From: Ovis canadensis
Taxonomy: Eukaryota; Chordata; Mammalia; Artiodactyla; Bovidae
Assembly (NCBI RefSeq): GCF_042477335.2
Contig: NC_091260.1
Location: forward strand, 46,705,001 to 46,769,000
Reading direction: 5' to 3'
Length of the DNA stretch: 64,000 bases
Shown here piece by piece: positions 22,785-62,124 of the stretch; the stretch's first letter is position 1, and the number at the start of each line of letters is the position of its first letter. The notes beneath the pieces were generated by a model. That model had not been told where the DNA came from and did no database searches. It saw only the letters and a program-made list of their open reading frames with translations. The position numbers were made by a program, and so were the translations under genes.

Positions 22785-23430
22785 AATTAAGCCCCTGCAA
22801 TGAAGCCTCCATAAAAACCCAACAAGAGAGGGTTCCGAGAGTTTCTGGTTTTGTGCACACTGGAAGATTAGGGCAGAAGTTCTGTGCGCTTCCCCTGTAC
22901 CTCTTCCAATGCATCTCTTCCATCTGGCTGTTCCTGAGTTGTAACTTTTTCTAATGAATTGGTGATCCACTAAGTAAAACGTTTCCCTGAGTTCTGTGAG
23001 CCACTGTAGTAAATCAGTGGAACCTGAAGAAGGGTTCATGGGAACCTCTGATCTATAGCTGGTGGGTCAGAATGTGCACACTCAGTCTTGTCTAACACTT
23101 TGTGACCTCATGGATTATAGCCAGCCAGGCTCCTCTGTCCATGGAATTTTCCAGGCGAGAATACTAGAGTGGGTTGCCATTTCCTCCTCCAAAGGTTCTT
23201 CCTGACTCAAGGATCAAACCCGTGCCTCCTGCATTGGTAGGCAGATTCTTTACCACTAGCACCACCTGGAGCAGGTCAGCATGGACGGTAATCTGGGCTG
23301 GTGACTGGCATGTAGTAGTCTTGGAACTAAGCCCTCTGCCTATGGAATCTGATACTATCTTTGAGTAGGTAGTTTTACAGATGGGTTGAACTCTTGAAAA
23401 GAAACCAGCCAAAGTGGAAAACTTCATAAC
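22785..23430 (+). repeat. Probable ancient LTR-like fragment interrupted by a SINE
   Basis: CATAAAAACCCAACAAGAGA, GCATCTCTTCCATCTGGCTG, TTCCTGAGTTGTAAC and, after the SINE, GGAATCTGATACTATCTTTG follow an order I associate with an old mammalian LTR. The family is not named with confidence. The Bov-tA at 23080-23272 splits it. Confidence 0.4.
23080..23272 (-). mobile_element. Bov-tA SINE
   Basis: Reverse-complement SINE from CTCAGTCTTGTCTAACACTT to the head TTTACCACTAGCACCACCTG. It is nested in the older repeat around it. Confidence 0.87.
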
Positions 23431-24194
23431 TCATGGGACCCAGATAGGACTCAGTGGGCATCACTTCAGTAGTGGGACCAAATTAGATCTTTATTAAGGT
23501 TGCCTGGCCTCCACACCTTATAAAACTTAAAAGTAAGCTTGAAAAGGATCAAATTGTTTCCAGGTGACTTGACTGTGTCACAGAACAAAGCTCAAAAATA
23601 TTTAGTACCCAACAAGAAAAAATTAATAATGTCTGCCATCTAATGGGAAAAAATAAAAACATTTGAATAAGCAGGAAAATATGACCAATAAGAGAAATAA
23701 CCATAATCAATAAAGAGAAACAGAAATCACATTCTTTAGGATGAAAACAGCAAGGAAAGTGATTTGTATCTTTGCTTTTATAGAATTAATATACCATCAG
23801 GAAGCAATGAAGATTTAAGGAATATTATTTAACAAAATATAATATAAATGAGGAATGCTTAAGAAGTAACCACAATTGGGTAAGGATTACATTCATGAGT
23901 ATGATTATTTCATAAAATGTCCTGGAAAAGCATGTGTTTTTTTGAAATCAGAAACCATACTCTTAAAACCTCAATAAGCATAATGCTGCTAGATTGATGT
24001 GGTCTGACTAGTCTGTTCTTTGGTTACACTACAAATTTGACAAGAACCAGAACAACACAAAATAACAGGAAATGATAACTTAAACAAAATTTAATCTTCT
24101 CACCTAACTATTTTACAGAAGATGTAAGTGAGCCTTGGGTAGATCAAGTAACTTTATTGCTAAACATCTCTATTATTTATTAATGAATATGTCT
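23431..24194. other. Unassigned intergenic DNA
   Basis: AT-rich, with nothing recognised. Confidence 0.4.
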
Positions 24195-24206
24195 ATTTTC
24201 TACTTT

Positions 24207-24476
24207 GCTGCTGCTAAGTCACTTCAGTCGTGTCCGACTCTGCGTGACCCCATAGACGGCAGCCCACCAGGCTCCCCTGTCCCTGGGATTCTCCAGGCAA
24301 GAACACTGCAGTGGGTTGCCATTTCCTTCTCCAATGCATGAAAGTGAAAAGTGAAAGGGAATTCGCTCAGTCATATCCGACTCTTAGCGACCCCATGGAC
24401 TGCAGCCCACCAGGCTCCTCCGTCCATGGGATTTTCCAAGCAAGAGTACTGGAGTGGGGTGCCATTGCCTTCTCCA
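24207..24476 (-). mobile_element. Bov-A2 dimeric SINE
   Basis: Two reverse-complement bodies joined by the GCATGAAAGTGAAAAGTGAA linker. The target duplication ATTTTCTACTTT is at 24195-24206 and 24477-24488. Confidence 0.94.
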
Positions 24477-24488
24477 ATTTTCTACTTT

Positions 24489-24828
24489 AGCCAGCACAAA
24501 ATACTGTCATGAGCTCCAGGTTCCTCTTCTTGAATGTGTGTGCTCATCTCTGTGCCCTATAGAAGCAGAAGAAGACTGACATACGTTAGCACAGGACCAG
24601 CCATGAAAGTTATGTTTTGCTTCTAAATCCTGGGTCTAGAATAGAGTCTTGTGATCCACCTTCTTTCTGGCAAAAATCCCTATTCTGTAACCAGAAATGT
24701 CATTATTTGAAATTTTACCTAATAGCTGTTGATTAAAATGTTTTGAATAGTTTTATTTATTGTTGTTTTTACAAAATTCATTGAACATTTGTAGAATTGC
24801 AAAAGTTTCTAAACTGAAGATATCCACA
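24489..24828. other. Unassigned intergenic DNA
   Basis: No feature was recognised. Confidence 0.35.
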
Positions 24829-24842
24829 TTTTCCCCCCTAAG

Positions 24843-26139
24843 AGGTTTATTTGTTTAATTAATTTATTGATTTTAACTGAAGGATAATTACTTTACTATA
24901 TCATGATGGTTTTTGTCATATATCAACATGAATTGGCCACAGGTATACATGTGTCCCCCTCACCCTGAAGCGCCCACCCTATCCCCACCCTATCCCTCTG
25001 GGTTGTCCCAGAGCACAGGTGTGGGGTGCCCTCCATTCATTGAACTTGCACTGGTCATCTATTCTGCATATGGTAATGTACATGTTTCAATGCTGTTCTC
25101 TCAAATCATCCCATCATCGCCTTCTCCCATTGAGTCCAAAAGTCTGTTCTTTACATCCGAGTCTCCTTCGCTGCCCTGCATGTAGGATCGTCATTACCCT
25201 CTTTATAAATTGCATATATATGCATTGCTGCTGTTGCTGCTAAGCAGCTTCAGTCGTGTCTGACTCTGTGCGACCCCATAGACGGCAGCCCACCAGGCAG
25301 CAGCCCACCTGCCGGCTCCTCTGTCCCTGGGATTCTCCAGGGAAGAATACTGGAGTGGGTTGCCATTTCCTTCTCCAATGCATGCATGCATGCTAAGTCA
25401 CTTCAGTCGTGTCTGACTCTGTGCGACCCTGTGGACAGCAGCCCACCAGGCTCCTCTGTCCACGGGATTTTCTAGGCAAGAATACTGGAGTGGGTTGCTA
25501 TTTCCTTCTCCAATATATATGCGTTAATATACAGTAATTAATTGTCTCTCTCTTCTGACTTACTTCGCTCTGTATAATAGGCTCCAGGTTCATCCACCTC
25601 ACTAGAACTGACTCAAATGCCTTCCTTTTTGAGGCTGAGTGATATTCCGTTGTGTATATGTACAACTTTCTTACCCATTCATCTGCTGATGAACATCCAG
25701 GTTGCTTCTATGTCCTAGTTACCGTAAATAGTGCTGCAATGAACATTGGGGTACATGTGTCTCTTTCAATTCTGGTTTCCTCGGGGTGTATGCCCAGCAG
25801 TGGGATTACCGGGTCATATTGCAGTTCTATTCCCAGTTTTTTAAGGAGTCTTCATACTGTTCTCCATAGTGGCTGTACCAGTTTGCATTCCCACCAACAG
25901 TGTAAGAGGGTTCCCTTTTCTCCACACCCTCTCCAGCATTTGTCGTTTGTAGACTTGTCGATGATGGCCATTCTGGCCAATGTGAGATGATACCTCATTG
26001 TGGTTTTGATTTGCATTTCTCTAATAAGGAGTAGAGTTAAGTATCTTTTCGTGTGCTTATTAGCCATCCATATGTCTTCTTTGGAGAAATATCTGTTTAG
26101 GTATTTTGACCACTTTTGATTGAGTTGTTTTTCTGCTAT
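24843..26139 (-). mobile_element. L1, 5'-truncated, antisense, with nested SINE
   Basis: The reverse complement of L1 3' UTR (from 24843) runs into the ORF2 C-terminus. On the minus strand 25852-26148 reads [20 protein letters not shown] and [20 protein letters not shown], the cysteine-rich end of ORF2p. The target duplication GATATCCACATTTT is at 24829-24842 and about 26140-26153. About 290 bp of it is a nested Bov-A2. Confidence 0.93.
25224..25512 (-). mobile_element. Bov-A2 dimeric SINE nested in L1
   Basis: Two reverse-complement bodies. The linker has become a TGCA tetranucleotide run (about 25379-25391), and the first body contains a small internal duplication of the CAGCCCACC motif. 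The target duplication ATATATATGC is at 25214-25223 and 25513-25522. Confidence 0.93.
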
Positions 26140-26229
26140 GATATCCACATTTTTATGGCATATCTAGAAAGCATTGGAACTATTAAAATCATGAATTAGA
26201 AACATGTGTTTAATCTTACAAAACGTAGG

Positions 26230-26574
26230 ATTCAGTTCAGTTCAGTTCAATTCAGTTCAGTTGACTAGATGGACCTTTGTTGGCAAAGTAATGTCTCTAG
26301 TTTTGAATATGCTCTCTAGGTTGGTCATAGCTTTTCTTCCAAGGAGAAAGTGTCTTTTAATTCTATGGCCACAGTCACCAACTGCAGTGATTTTGGAGCC
26401 CAAGAAAATGAAGTCTCTCCCTGTTTCCACTGTTTCCCCATCTATTTGCCATGAGGTGATGGGACCAGATGCCATGATCTTAGTTTTTTGAATGTTGAGT
26501 TTTAAGCCAACTTCTTCACTCTCCTCTTTCACTCCATCAAGAGGCTCTTTAGTTCCTCTTCACTTTCTGCCATA
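26230..26574 (-). mobile_element. BovB LINE with internal deletion
   Basis: The terminal TTCAGTTCAG tail repeats (about 26231-26262) are joined directly to the internal segment GACTAGATGGACCTTTGTTG. Several hundred bases that normally separate tail and thumb region are missing. On the minus strand it reads KIMASGPITSWQIDGETVET and GRKAMTNLESIFKTRDITLP. The right edge is near CACTTTCTGCCATAAG. Confidence 0.87.
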
Positions 26575-26764
26575 AGTAAGATTACTTATTACAAAAAATA
26601 ACAGAATCCCATTTGTTTCTTCATAATCAAAGTAAAGGATTTTGTAAATACAAGATAATTACCTGTAGGCAATGGAATTGTCTCTTTTTGATGATACTTC
26701 TAATTTATTTTTCTCTATAGTAAAAAACAGTCAATTATAAAAATTAATACAGCAGAACTTAATT

Positions 26765-27229
26765 TGACGACAAAGGTCCATCTAGTCAAAGCTATGGTTT
26801 TTCCAGTAGCCATGTATGGATGTGAAAGTTGAACTATAAAGAAGGCTGAATGCCAAAGAATTGATGCTTTCCAACTCTGATGTTGGAGAAGACTCTTGAG
26901 AGGCCCCTGGACAGCAAGGAGATCAAACCAGTAAATCCTAAAGAAAATCAGTCCTGCATATTCGTTGAAAGGACTGGTGCTGAAGCTGAAACTCCAATAG
27001 TTTGGCCACCTGATGCAAAGAACTGACTCACTGAAAAAGACCCTGATGCTGGGAAAGATTGAAGGCAGGAGGAGAAGGGGACGACAGAGGATGAGATGGT
27101 TGGATGACATCCCCAAATCAATGGACATGAGTTTGAGCAAGCTCCAGGAGTTGGTGGCAGGCAGGGAAGCCTGGTGTGCTACAGTCCATGAGGTCTCAGA
27201 GAGTCAGACATGACTGAGTGACTGAACTC
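26765..27229 (+). mobile_element. BovB LINE 3' end
   Basis: Sense BovB from the KAMVF region to the tail GACTGAGTGACTGAACTCAA. The target duplication AACTTAATT is at 26756-26764 and 27230-27238. It lies about 190 bp from an antisense BovB piece, so the two form a loose inverted pair. Confidence 0.9.
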
Positions 27230-27509
27230 AACTTAATTAAAAATATTTGTTGGTGTTATAAGAGCATAATGAATGGAACAGTTGAAAAGATTATCACAGT
27301 ATATTTTTAGAACTATTTTTCTATCCCTTAAAAATATACTGATGATTGTTTCTTCTAAGATTTATATACTTGGGCAGTTACAGGACCCAAGTAATCCATT
27401 CTGAAACACTGAGGTAATGCAAGAATCTTACTTTGAATTATCTAGCAACTGTTAAAGATGAATTTCTCAACCAGAAAGATAATGTTGTATTTCTCACTAA
27501 TGCAACCTG

Positions 27510-27846
27510 CAGAAGACTCTTGAGAGTCCCTTGGACTGCAAAGAGATCAAATCCATCAATCCTAAAGGAAATCAGCCCTGAATATTCATTGGAAGGTCTG
27601 ATACTGAGGCTGAAGCTCCAATACTTTGGCCAGCTGACACGAAGAGCCAACTCATTAGAAAAGACCCCAATGCTGGGAAAGATTGAAGGCAAAAGGAGAA
27701 GGGGGCAGCCGAGGATGACGTGGTTAGGTAGCTTACTAACTCAATGGACATGAATCTGAGTAAACTCTGAGAGACAGTGGAGGACCGAGGAGCCTGGTGT
27801 GCTGCCATCCATGGGGTTGCAAAGAGTTGTATACAACTTAGAGAAT
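27510..27846 (+). mobile_element. BovB LINE 3' end, diverged
   Basis: Sense BovB from AGAAGACTCTTGAGAGTCCC to a decayed tail TACAACTTAGAGAATAAAC, followed by A-rich sequence. The translated segment includes LRLKLQYFGQLTRRANSLEK. Confidence 0.87.
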
Positions 27847-28140
27847 AAACAAACAACAAAACAAACAAAAAAAAAGCAACCAGACTATCCAAGAAGTCAC
27901 TGACAGTTAAAACTCAGTCCTTCTAAAATCTCTTAAGGGCAAACTGGCTCCAGAAAGCAGAAAGCAAACTCTTGTGATGCCAGACCACAAGAGAGGCAGG
28001 GTGTTTAGAGGCACAAAGGGCTCCTGTCATGTCTCTCACTATTCCAAATTACAAAAACAGACTGTATTCTTCTCTTGACATCAGTTAGTAACAAAACTAA
28101 AATAGAAATGCCTACTATGAGAAAGTGGAATTTTCTCTGT

Positions 28141-28316
28141 TATGTGTGACTCTTTGCAACCCCATGGCCTACACAGTCCATGGAATTCTCCAGGCCAGAA
28201 CACTGGAGTGGGTAGCCTTTCCCTTCTCCAGGGGATCTTCCCAACCCAGGGATCAAACCCAGGCCTCCTGCATTGCAGGCCGATTCTTTACCAGCTGAGC
28301 CACCTGGGAAGCCCAA
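28141..28316 (-). mobile_element. Bov-tA SINE, partial
   Basis: Reverse-complement SINE from GTGTGACTCTTTGCAACCCC to the head GAGCCACCTGGGAAGCCC. The outer end of the body is missing. Confidence 0.87.
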
Positions 28317-28709
28317 GGGGAAAGAATTTGCTAGAAAATTACTTACTCATCGGCAGGAGTTTAAATCACCTGTCACTTGAGAGTGAAGCCATTTTATAAA
28401 TCCATCAGCAAGTTCCCTTGTCAAGACTAAACTCAAGCTTCTTCTGAATTTCTGAGAGATAACTTTAAAACCATAGTCTCAATTTTTAAATGCTGCATGC
28501 TTAATAACATACAGAAGAGTAACTGCTGTTTATACGTGTTTCACATTAGCAATTCATAACTAATGTCTCCTGAGAGTTATTAATCAAGAATCACCAAATG
28601 AAGCTCAGTAATTTGTGAAAACTTGTTCATGTGCCTTCCCTTGCTGTCCATAGCGATGGTTGCCTTGTATTCAATCCTTAGATGCTCCTCCGACTTCCTC
28701 TCTGTACAT
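28317..28709. other. Unassigned intergenic DNA
   Basis: No feature was recognised. Confidence 0.35.
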
Positions 28710-28900
28710 CAGTGGTCCCCAACCTCCGGGATCTAATGCCTAACAATCTGAGGTGAAGCTGATATAATAATAATAGAAATAAAGTGTATAATAAATGTAA
28801 TGTGTTTGAATCATCCTGAAAGCATCCCCCTGACCCAGTCCGTGGAAAAATTGTCTTTCAAGAAATTGGTCTCTGGTGCCCAAAAGGTTGGGGACCACTG
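28710..28900. mobile_element. Small DNA transposon with perfect 16-bp terminal inverted repeats
   Basis: CAGTGGTCCCCAACCT at 28710-28725 is the exact reverse complement of AGGTTGGGGACCACTG at 28885-28900. The 191-bp element has no coding capacity and looks like a non-autonomous (MITE-like) remnant. CAGTGG/CCACTG ends suggest the hAT superfamily, although the flanking octamers (CTGTACAT, CCCAACAT) match only partly. Confidence 0.75.
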
Positions 28901-29024
28901 CCCAACATCACTGTTGCCATCAGGGCAAGGAAGAAGGAAGGCTCCGTGCTGGGTTTATGTGGGGAAGAGGGTGAGAAATTCCCTGTCCACAAAAGGGTAG
29001 TCTAAACAATTCATTTATACATTT

Positions 29025-29177
29025 GTTGTTCAGTCGCTCAGTCATGTCCGACTTTTTGTGACCCCATGGACTGCAGCACTCCAGGCTTCCCTGTCCTTCA
29101 CCATCTCCTGGATTTTCCTCAAACTCATGTCCATTGAGTCGGTGATGCCATCCAACCATCTTATCCTCTGTCGTCCC
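29025..29177 (-). mobile_element. BovB LINE 3'-end fragment, antisense
   Basis: GTTGTTCAGTCGCTCAGTCA to CCATCTTATCCTCTGTCGTC is the reverse complement of the last 150 bp of BovB. The target duplication TTTATACATTT is at 29014-29024 and 29178-29188. Confidence 0.9.
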
Positions 29178-29188
29178 TTTATACATTT

Positions 29189-30007
29189 AGTGTTTGGAAA
29201 TGCAAAACAACACTGTGCATGGTTTTGGTATCACTGAGAAAGTGAAAACAAAGTTGCTTCCTGCAGGGAAAGATTTTCAGGTTAACTAACCAGATCCTTT
29301 CATCTTTGCTACTAAAAAACTCAAATTCAGTCCAGAGAGATTGATTTTTCCCTGAGTAAAACAACTAATTTGTAGCAGGATTTAGACATACTCCAAGTTC
29401 CTAAACTCCAAGTCTCATACTATTTCTTCATTTCACTTTTGTTTCCTATGTGAATTCTGCTCTGAAGAAAGAAAGAATTTTGAATATATATTTTATCACA
29501 GTATCATGGCTGAATATTTTACATTTGCATTGAAAAGAGTAGCAGTCTAAATCTTGTTAAATAAAAATCAAGAAATGCTATTACTTATGTTTACTATTCA
29601 TGTTGATGACAAAATAGGTTAATTAGAATGTCTGTGGGCTTCTACTTAGAAAAAACAGGAAGTGTGTTTCTCTGTATGTTATTCAGAGGACTCGTCTCCA
29701 CTGTCATATAGACTATCTCAAGCACTACCCGGTGCTCTGTGGACAGAGTTCACAATCCATCTGGGCTCTTTGTTTATGCCTTTAGTGTAACTATCACTAC
29801 ACTGGATCATTTGTCAGTCAGTTGTGTCAATGGGGTGGCTTTGCCCCTCTGATTGCAAGTTCCTTGAGGTTACAACATAGCCTCTCATCATGATACGTTC
29901 AAGCACCTCCATCATGGAGCGTCTTGCCCAACAAGTAGACAGTAAATGTGTGTTGAATTGAACCACAGTGAACTATACTGGACATCATTCTTTAGTTGTT
30001 ATTGCTT
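29189..30007. other. Unassigned intergenic DNA
   Basis: At 29690-29950, phrases such as CTCGTCTCCACTGTCATATA and TTGCAAGTTCCTTGAGGTTA suggest an old repeat, but I cannot name it. No gene was recognised. Confidence 0.35.
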
Positions 30008-30152
30008 ACTACAAGAAGAAAAAGCAAAGAAAGAGAAAGAGAAACAAGACAGAAGAGAGACGAGAGAGGAGGAAAGGAGCAAAAAGAGGACAAGAGGGAG
30101 AGGAGAGAGGGGGAGAGAGAAGGAAAGAAGGACGGGAAAATAAAAATAGGAA
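30008..30152. repeat. Polypurine (GA-rich) low-complexity tract
   Basis: About 140 bases almost free of C and T on the plus strand. The three open frames through it (K/R/E-rich) are artefacts of the base composition. Confidence 0.88.
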
Positions 30153-30255
30153 AATGGAAACTACTTACAACAAAGGCATACTTAATCTGTCTGTGAAATT
30201 ACCATCTCATATTTCTTGCCCTTCTGGGTACTAGAGTACAAGGGATTAGGCTTAT

Positions 30256-30780
30256 ACCATGAACCTAGATAGCATACTCAAAAGCAGAGACATTACTTTG
30301 CCGACTAAGGTCCATCTAGTCTAGGCTATGGTTTTTCCTGTGGTCGTGTATGGATGTGAGAGTTGGACTGTGAAGAAGGCTGAACGCCGAAGAATTGATG
30401 CTTTTGTACTGTGGTGTTGGAGAAGAGTCTTGAGAGTCCCTTGGACTGCAAGGAGATCCAACCAGTCCATTCTGAAGGAGATGAACCCTGGGATTTCTTT
30501 GGAAGGAATGATGCTAAAGCTGAAGCTCCAGTACTTTGGCCACCTCATGGGAAGAGTTGACTCATTGGAAAAGACTTTGATGCTGGGAGGGATTGAGGGC
30601 AGGAGGAGAAGGGGACAACCGAGGATGAGATGGCTGGATGGCATCACGGACTCGATGGGCATGAGTCTGAGTGAGCTCCGGGAGATGGTGATGGACAGGG
30701 AGGCCTGGCGTGCTGCGATACATGGGGTCACAAAGAGTCGGACATGACTGAGCAACTGAACTGAACTGAACTGAACTGAA
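30256..30780 (+). mobile_element. BovB LINE 3' end, well preserved
   Basis: Sense BovB from ATGAACCTAGATAGCATACT to a CTGAACTGAACTGAACTGAA tail. A 139-codon frame stays open (30328-30747) with [20 protein letters not shown] and [20 protein letters not shown], so it is a relatively recent copy. Confidence 0.93.
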
Positions 30781-30976
30781 CAAAAACTCAGAGCCTAAAT
30801 TTCATTTTTGATATCTTTTATAAGATTCAATATTTCATTTAAAGAACAAAAGGATTTGTGTTAAGGTTTAAGGAATTGTACTCTATAATGAAACCACTAA
30901 AACCACAAAAATTTAAAATTTTATATTCATAAAATTTTAATTTCTATGTTTTTATATTATTTTCACATATCTATTC

Positions 30977-31183
30977 TCACATAGCCTTATATTTTTCCTT
31001 TACTGCCTTATTAATATCCTTGTCCAATAACACAGCATTTGGGAACATAGTGCTCCCATAGTACACATAGGGTTGAGTGGTATCATTTGACAAGTCACAC
31101 TGAAAGGGGATGGTTACATCATACGCAGAGAGACACCCTAGTTCTTTAGCAAGTTGAACATCAGCTCCCCTGCAATCAAACAT
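30977..31183 (-). CDS. Possible terminal coding exon, product not recognised
   Basis: The minus strand is open for 68 codons from ATG (31183) to TGA. Composition is protein-like and unlike the repeats around it: cysteines, charged and aromatic residues are mixed, for example AKELGCLSAYDVTIPF and the end DKDINKAVKEKYKAM. Directly upstream on the minus strand is an acceptor-like TTGTTTCTAG (AG at 31184-31185). A second AG lies 14 bases further in, at GATTGCAG, and could be the true exon start. Downstream, an ATTAAA hexamer lies about 50 bases past the stop. I cannot place it in a family and found no partner exons upstream. It may be the last exon of an unrecognised gene, a relic exon, or chance. 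Confidence 0.4.
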   Translation of the reverse strand: MFDCRGADVQLAKELGCLSAYDVTIPFQCDLSNDTTQPYVYYGSTMFPNAVLLDKDINKAVKEKYKAM

Positions 31184-31199
31184 CTAGAAACAATACATC

Positions 31200-31880
31200 A
31201 TTAGTTAGCACATGCCATCCTACTAGCTTTGAGAATTAGGGTTTAGCATGCTTCTAGGGCTTCAGAGAAATCAAACCCATATTGTGCTAGCCTAGCACAA
31301 AAAGTAGGAAATAATAGGAAAATGACTTTTTATATATATATATATCTGCAACACTACTTTATGAAAAGAAAGATCTATGGGTAAGTTGCTTTATCTGAAA
31401 GAACATTTAACAAAAAGTTGTTTTGATTGCCCTGATTAATAAATTACAAAGTCAGCATAAATCAGTCATCTCCCAACTTCCCTAACCTCTGTGAAATCAA
31501 GAAAATCTTTATGTACAGACACTCAAAAAGATCATTTGCCACCATTCATGAAAAGAATAAGAAATTGATTGTAACAATCACCTGAATCACTGTCTTCCTT
31601 AGTATTGATTCTATTTCACAGTGTTCTTTAAGATTCTAAAAGCACATCATTTCTAACATTTTCATTTCGCTATAAGACATTAAGAGATTCGGGTTTCCTC
31701 TCATCACCTCATCACCTCTCCGACCCGCTAATTCTTAGCCTTTCCTCCAATGGGTGAGTGAGTCATTGTTCTGAAGATGAGCAGCTGCTATTCTCACCAA
31801 AACACAATGAAGACCCTCCAAGGAAGTGCTAAATTTTCAATTATCCATGAATGGGTGATTGCACAAAGATCTTGGCAAGT
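31200..31880. other. Unassigned intergenic DNA
   Basis: A TATA dinucleotide run lies at about 31331-31346. No further exon for the possible minus-strand gene could be recognised. Confidence 0.35.
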
Positions 31881-31883
31881 GCA

Positions 31884-32056
31884 TCTCAGACTTCAGTGGA
31901 CCTAAGAATCAGTCAGAGTAATCATTCAAAATACAAATTCCAAGCCCCTTTGTAATTTACCAGGTATGAGGTGTCCCTGGGGGTGGAAATTTTTAAATAA
32001 GGACAACAGGTGATTCCTGATATAACACACTTGTGGACCGCACTTTGAGAAACAGT
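31884..32056 (+). mobile_element. Ancient hAT-Charlie (MER5-like) remnant
   Basis: CATCTCAGACTTCAGTGGAC, AATACAAATTCCAAGCCCC and the end CCGCACTTTGAGAAACAGTG follow the order of a MER5-type DNA transposon. Diverged. Confidence 0.55.
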
Positions 32057-33142
32057 GATGGTGACTTGGGAAGCTGACAATGCTTCTAATCAGCAGCTTA
32101 CTGAAGACCTCTGTAACAGATCCAGAGTGAAAATACCTATAAGAAGGACAATGAATCCAAAGGTTTAGGCGAAAGCATCCAGCCTTGGAATCTGAAATAT
32201 CCTTAATGAAGGGAAGATAGCTGGAGAAGCAGCAGTAGCTGAGACTTGTCCTGGGCCCCTTTCCTCAGCCCCTTCACACCCAGACCTACAGACTGCTGGT
32301 ATCCCACTCGCACTTCCTCTGACATCTACCACCTTAACATACAATCTGGACATACACTGAAAATGGTGAATAGGTTTAAGTTTGACGGTGCGGGGAGAAC
32401 AGACTGAAGTACTAGTCACGTTGAAAGTATTATAGCCAAGAGATCTGGATAAAGAATGACTTGAAAATAAGAAGAGAGAATGAAGTCAGAGCAAAAAACA
32501 CCCTGAGCCTGGAGTGGGGGCAGTATCCAGATCAAGCCAGCGACAGAGGGAGTGGGGAGGGAGGCTGAGAAGGTCTGGGCTACTGCTGTCGGTTGGACAT
32601 TCCATCCAACTGCCCGTGGTGGGCATTCCAGTCCACTGAACATGCCTAGTTTGTGTGACTGACTTTCACCAGGTAGAACAATCAACAAGGTCACCATAAA
32701 ATTTTGACCAACACCAGGCCAGTAAAGTGACCACTGAAAACAATTTCCAAATTTGTGATCAATGGACCCACGTTTAAGGAGAAGAACTCCTTTGGTCTAC
32801 CAAAATGGTTTGAGCTTCAGTCTCTAATTTCCTCCTTCTCAGATACTCTGGTCTCCACCAAAAGGACACTATTTGGTGAGATGAAGCCATTTTGTTGGTC
32901 AGCAGGAGCTCAGAAGCAAGAAAATGTCCCAGTGGTAGAATACAGCATCATCTTCCTCAGCAGCAGCCCATCGCTGGAAGTTTCCAGAGCATTGTGCCAA
33001 TCGAGTGTTGGAGGGACTTTCATTTAGAGACCCTTATGTGAGCCTTATGTGAGAAAATTGCAAACCTGTTTCTTGGACTTGTTAGCCTTACTGTTTCTGA
33101 TACTTAGGTGCTGTCTCTTAGAGAGCCTGAAACAGCCAAGAC
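32057..33142. other. 5' flank of MROH2B
   Basis: No CpG island, TATA box or upstream exon could be supported. Minus-strand open frames at 32165-32697 overlap in different frames and are not called. The non-coding first exon or promoter of MROH2B may lie here, but the sequence alone does not show it. Confidence 0.35.
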
Positions 33143-61441
<28,299 letters not shown>

Positions 61442-62124
61442 GTAAAGATGGCTCCCAGACCAACTGTTGATGATGGGGTGATGAAACCATCTGAAATTAC
61501 TCACCTTGACCAGAAAGAATTCGATTCCCAAGGGCAGGAAACAGCATTTCCTTTTCTTGAGAAAATTGTTAGACTATTAAATGTGATCGTGTCAACATTG
61601 TGCTCTTTAAATTACCATAATTTGAACAACAGTCTTTAGTCTTCAATGTGGTTCAGAATCTAGGACAGTTTTGAAGATTTCACTTACTAATATTTTTCTC
61701 CCTCTTTCTTAAATCTTATCTAATTTTTAAGTTTTCTCCTCTTCTTGCAATTGCATTCTTTCACCATTCATACAGAGAAACAGAAATCAACATAATTTCC
61801 ACTTCTTTGCTCCTAAATACAACTCCATTTCCTCCTATATCTGCCTCTCATTATCTTTTTCCTGATGTCTAAACACTAAAAGACCACATTGCATCCGTTC
61901 TCCAGAAAAGAATCTTACTCTCATCCATAACTTTTTGGACTTTGACAGCCAACAGTGCCATAATGTCAAATCCCCAAAACTGCAACATAGGACTTGGACA
62001 TTAGCATTACAAACAGCACATTGGTTTTAGGAGTCCACAGAAGATCAAGGAGCCCGCAGCCAGGAAGCTTTTAATCCAACAGAGTTTCAGAGCATAAACC
62101 ATCTATATAGAAATTAACTATTCC
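61442..62124 (+). other. Start of MROH2B intron 17
   Basis: No repeat or exon recognised. The open frame that runs on from exon 17 (to 61639) is intron read-through. Confidence 0.45.

Noticed and set aside
26221-26262. Tandem TTCAG repeat as a microsatellite or CRISPR-like array
   Set aside because: It is the characteristic tail of BovB, seen at several other copies here.
30321-30755. 144-codon antisense open frame
   Set aside because: Shadow of the sense BovB coding remnant at 30256-30780.
32165-32697. Minus-strand frames as upstream exons of the 30977-31183 candidate
   Set aside because: They overlap in different frames, have low-complexity composition and no convincing donor sites.
1-33142. 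Exons of C6, expected upstream by human gene order
   Set aside because: No open segment with complement-domain motifs and splice borders was recognised.
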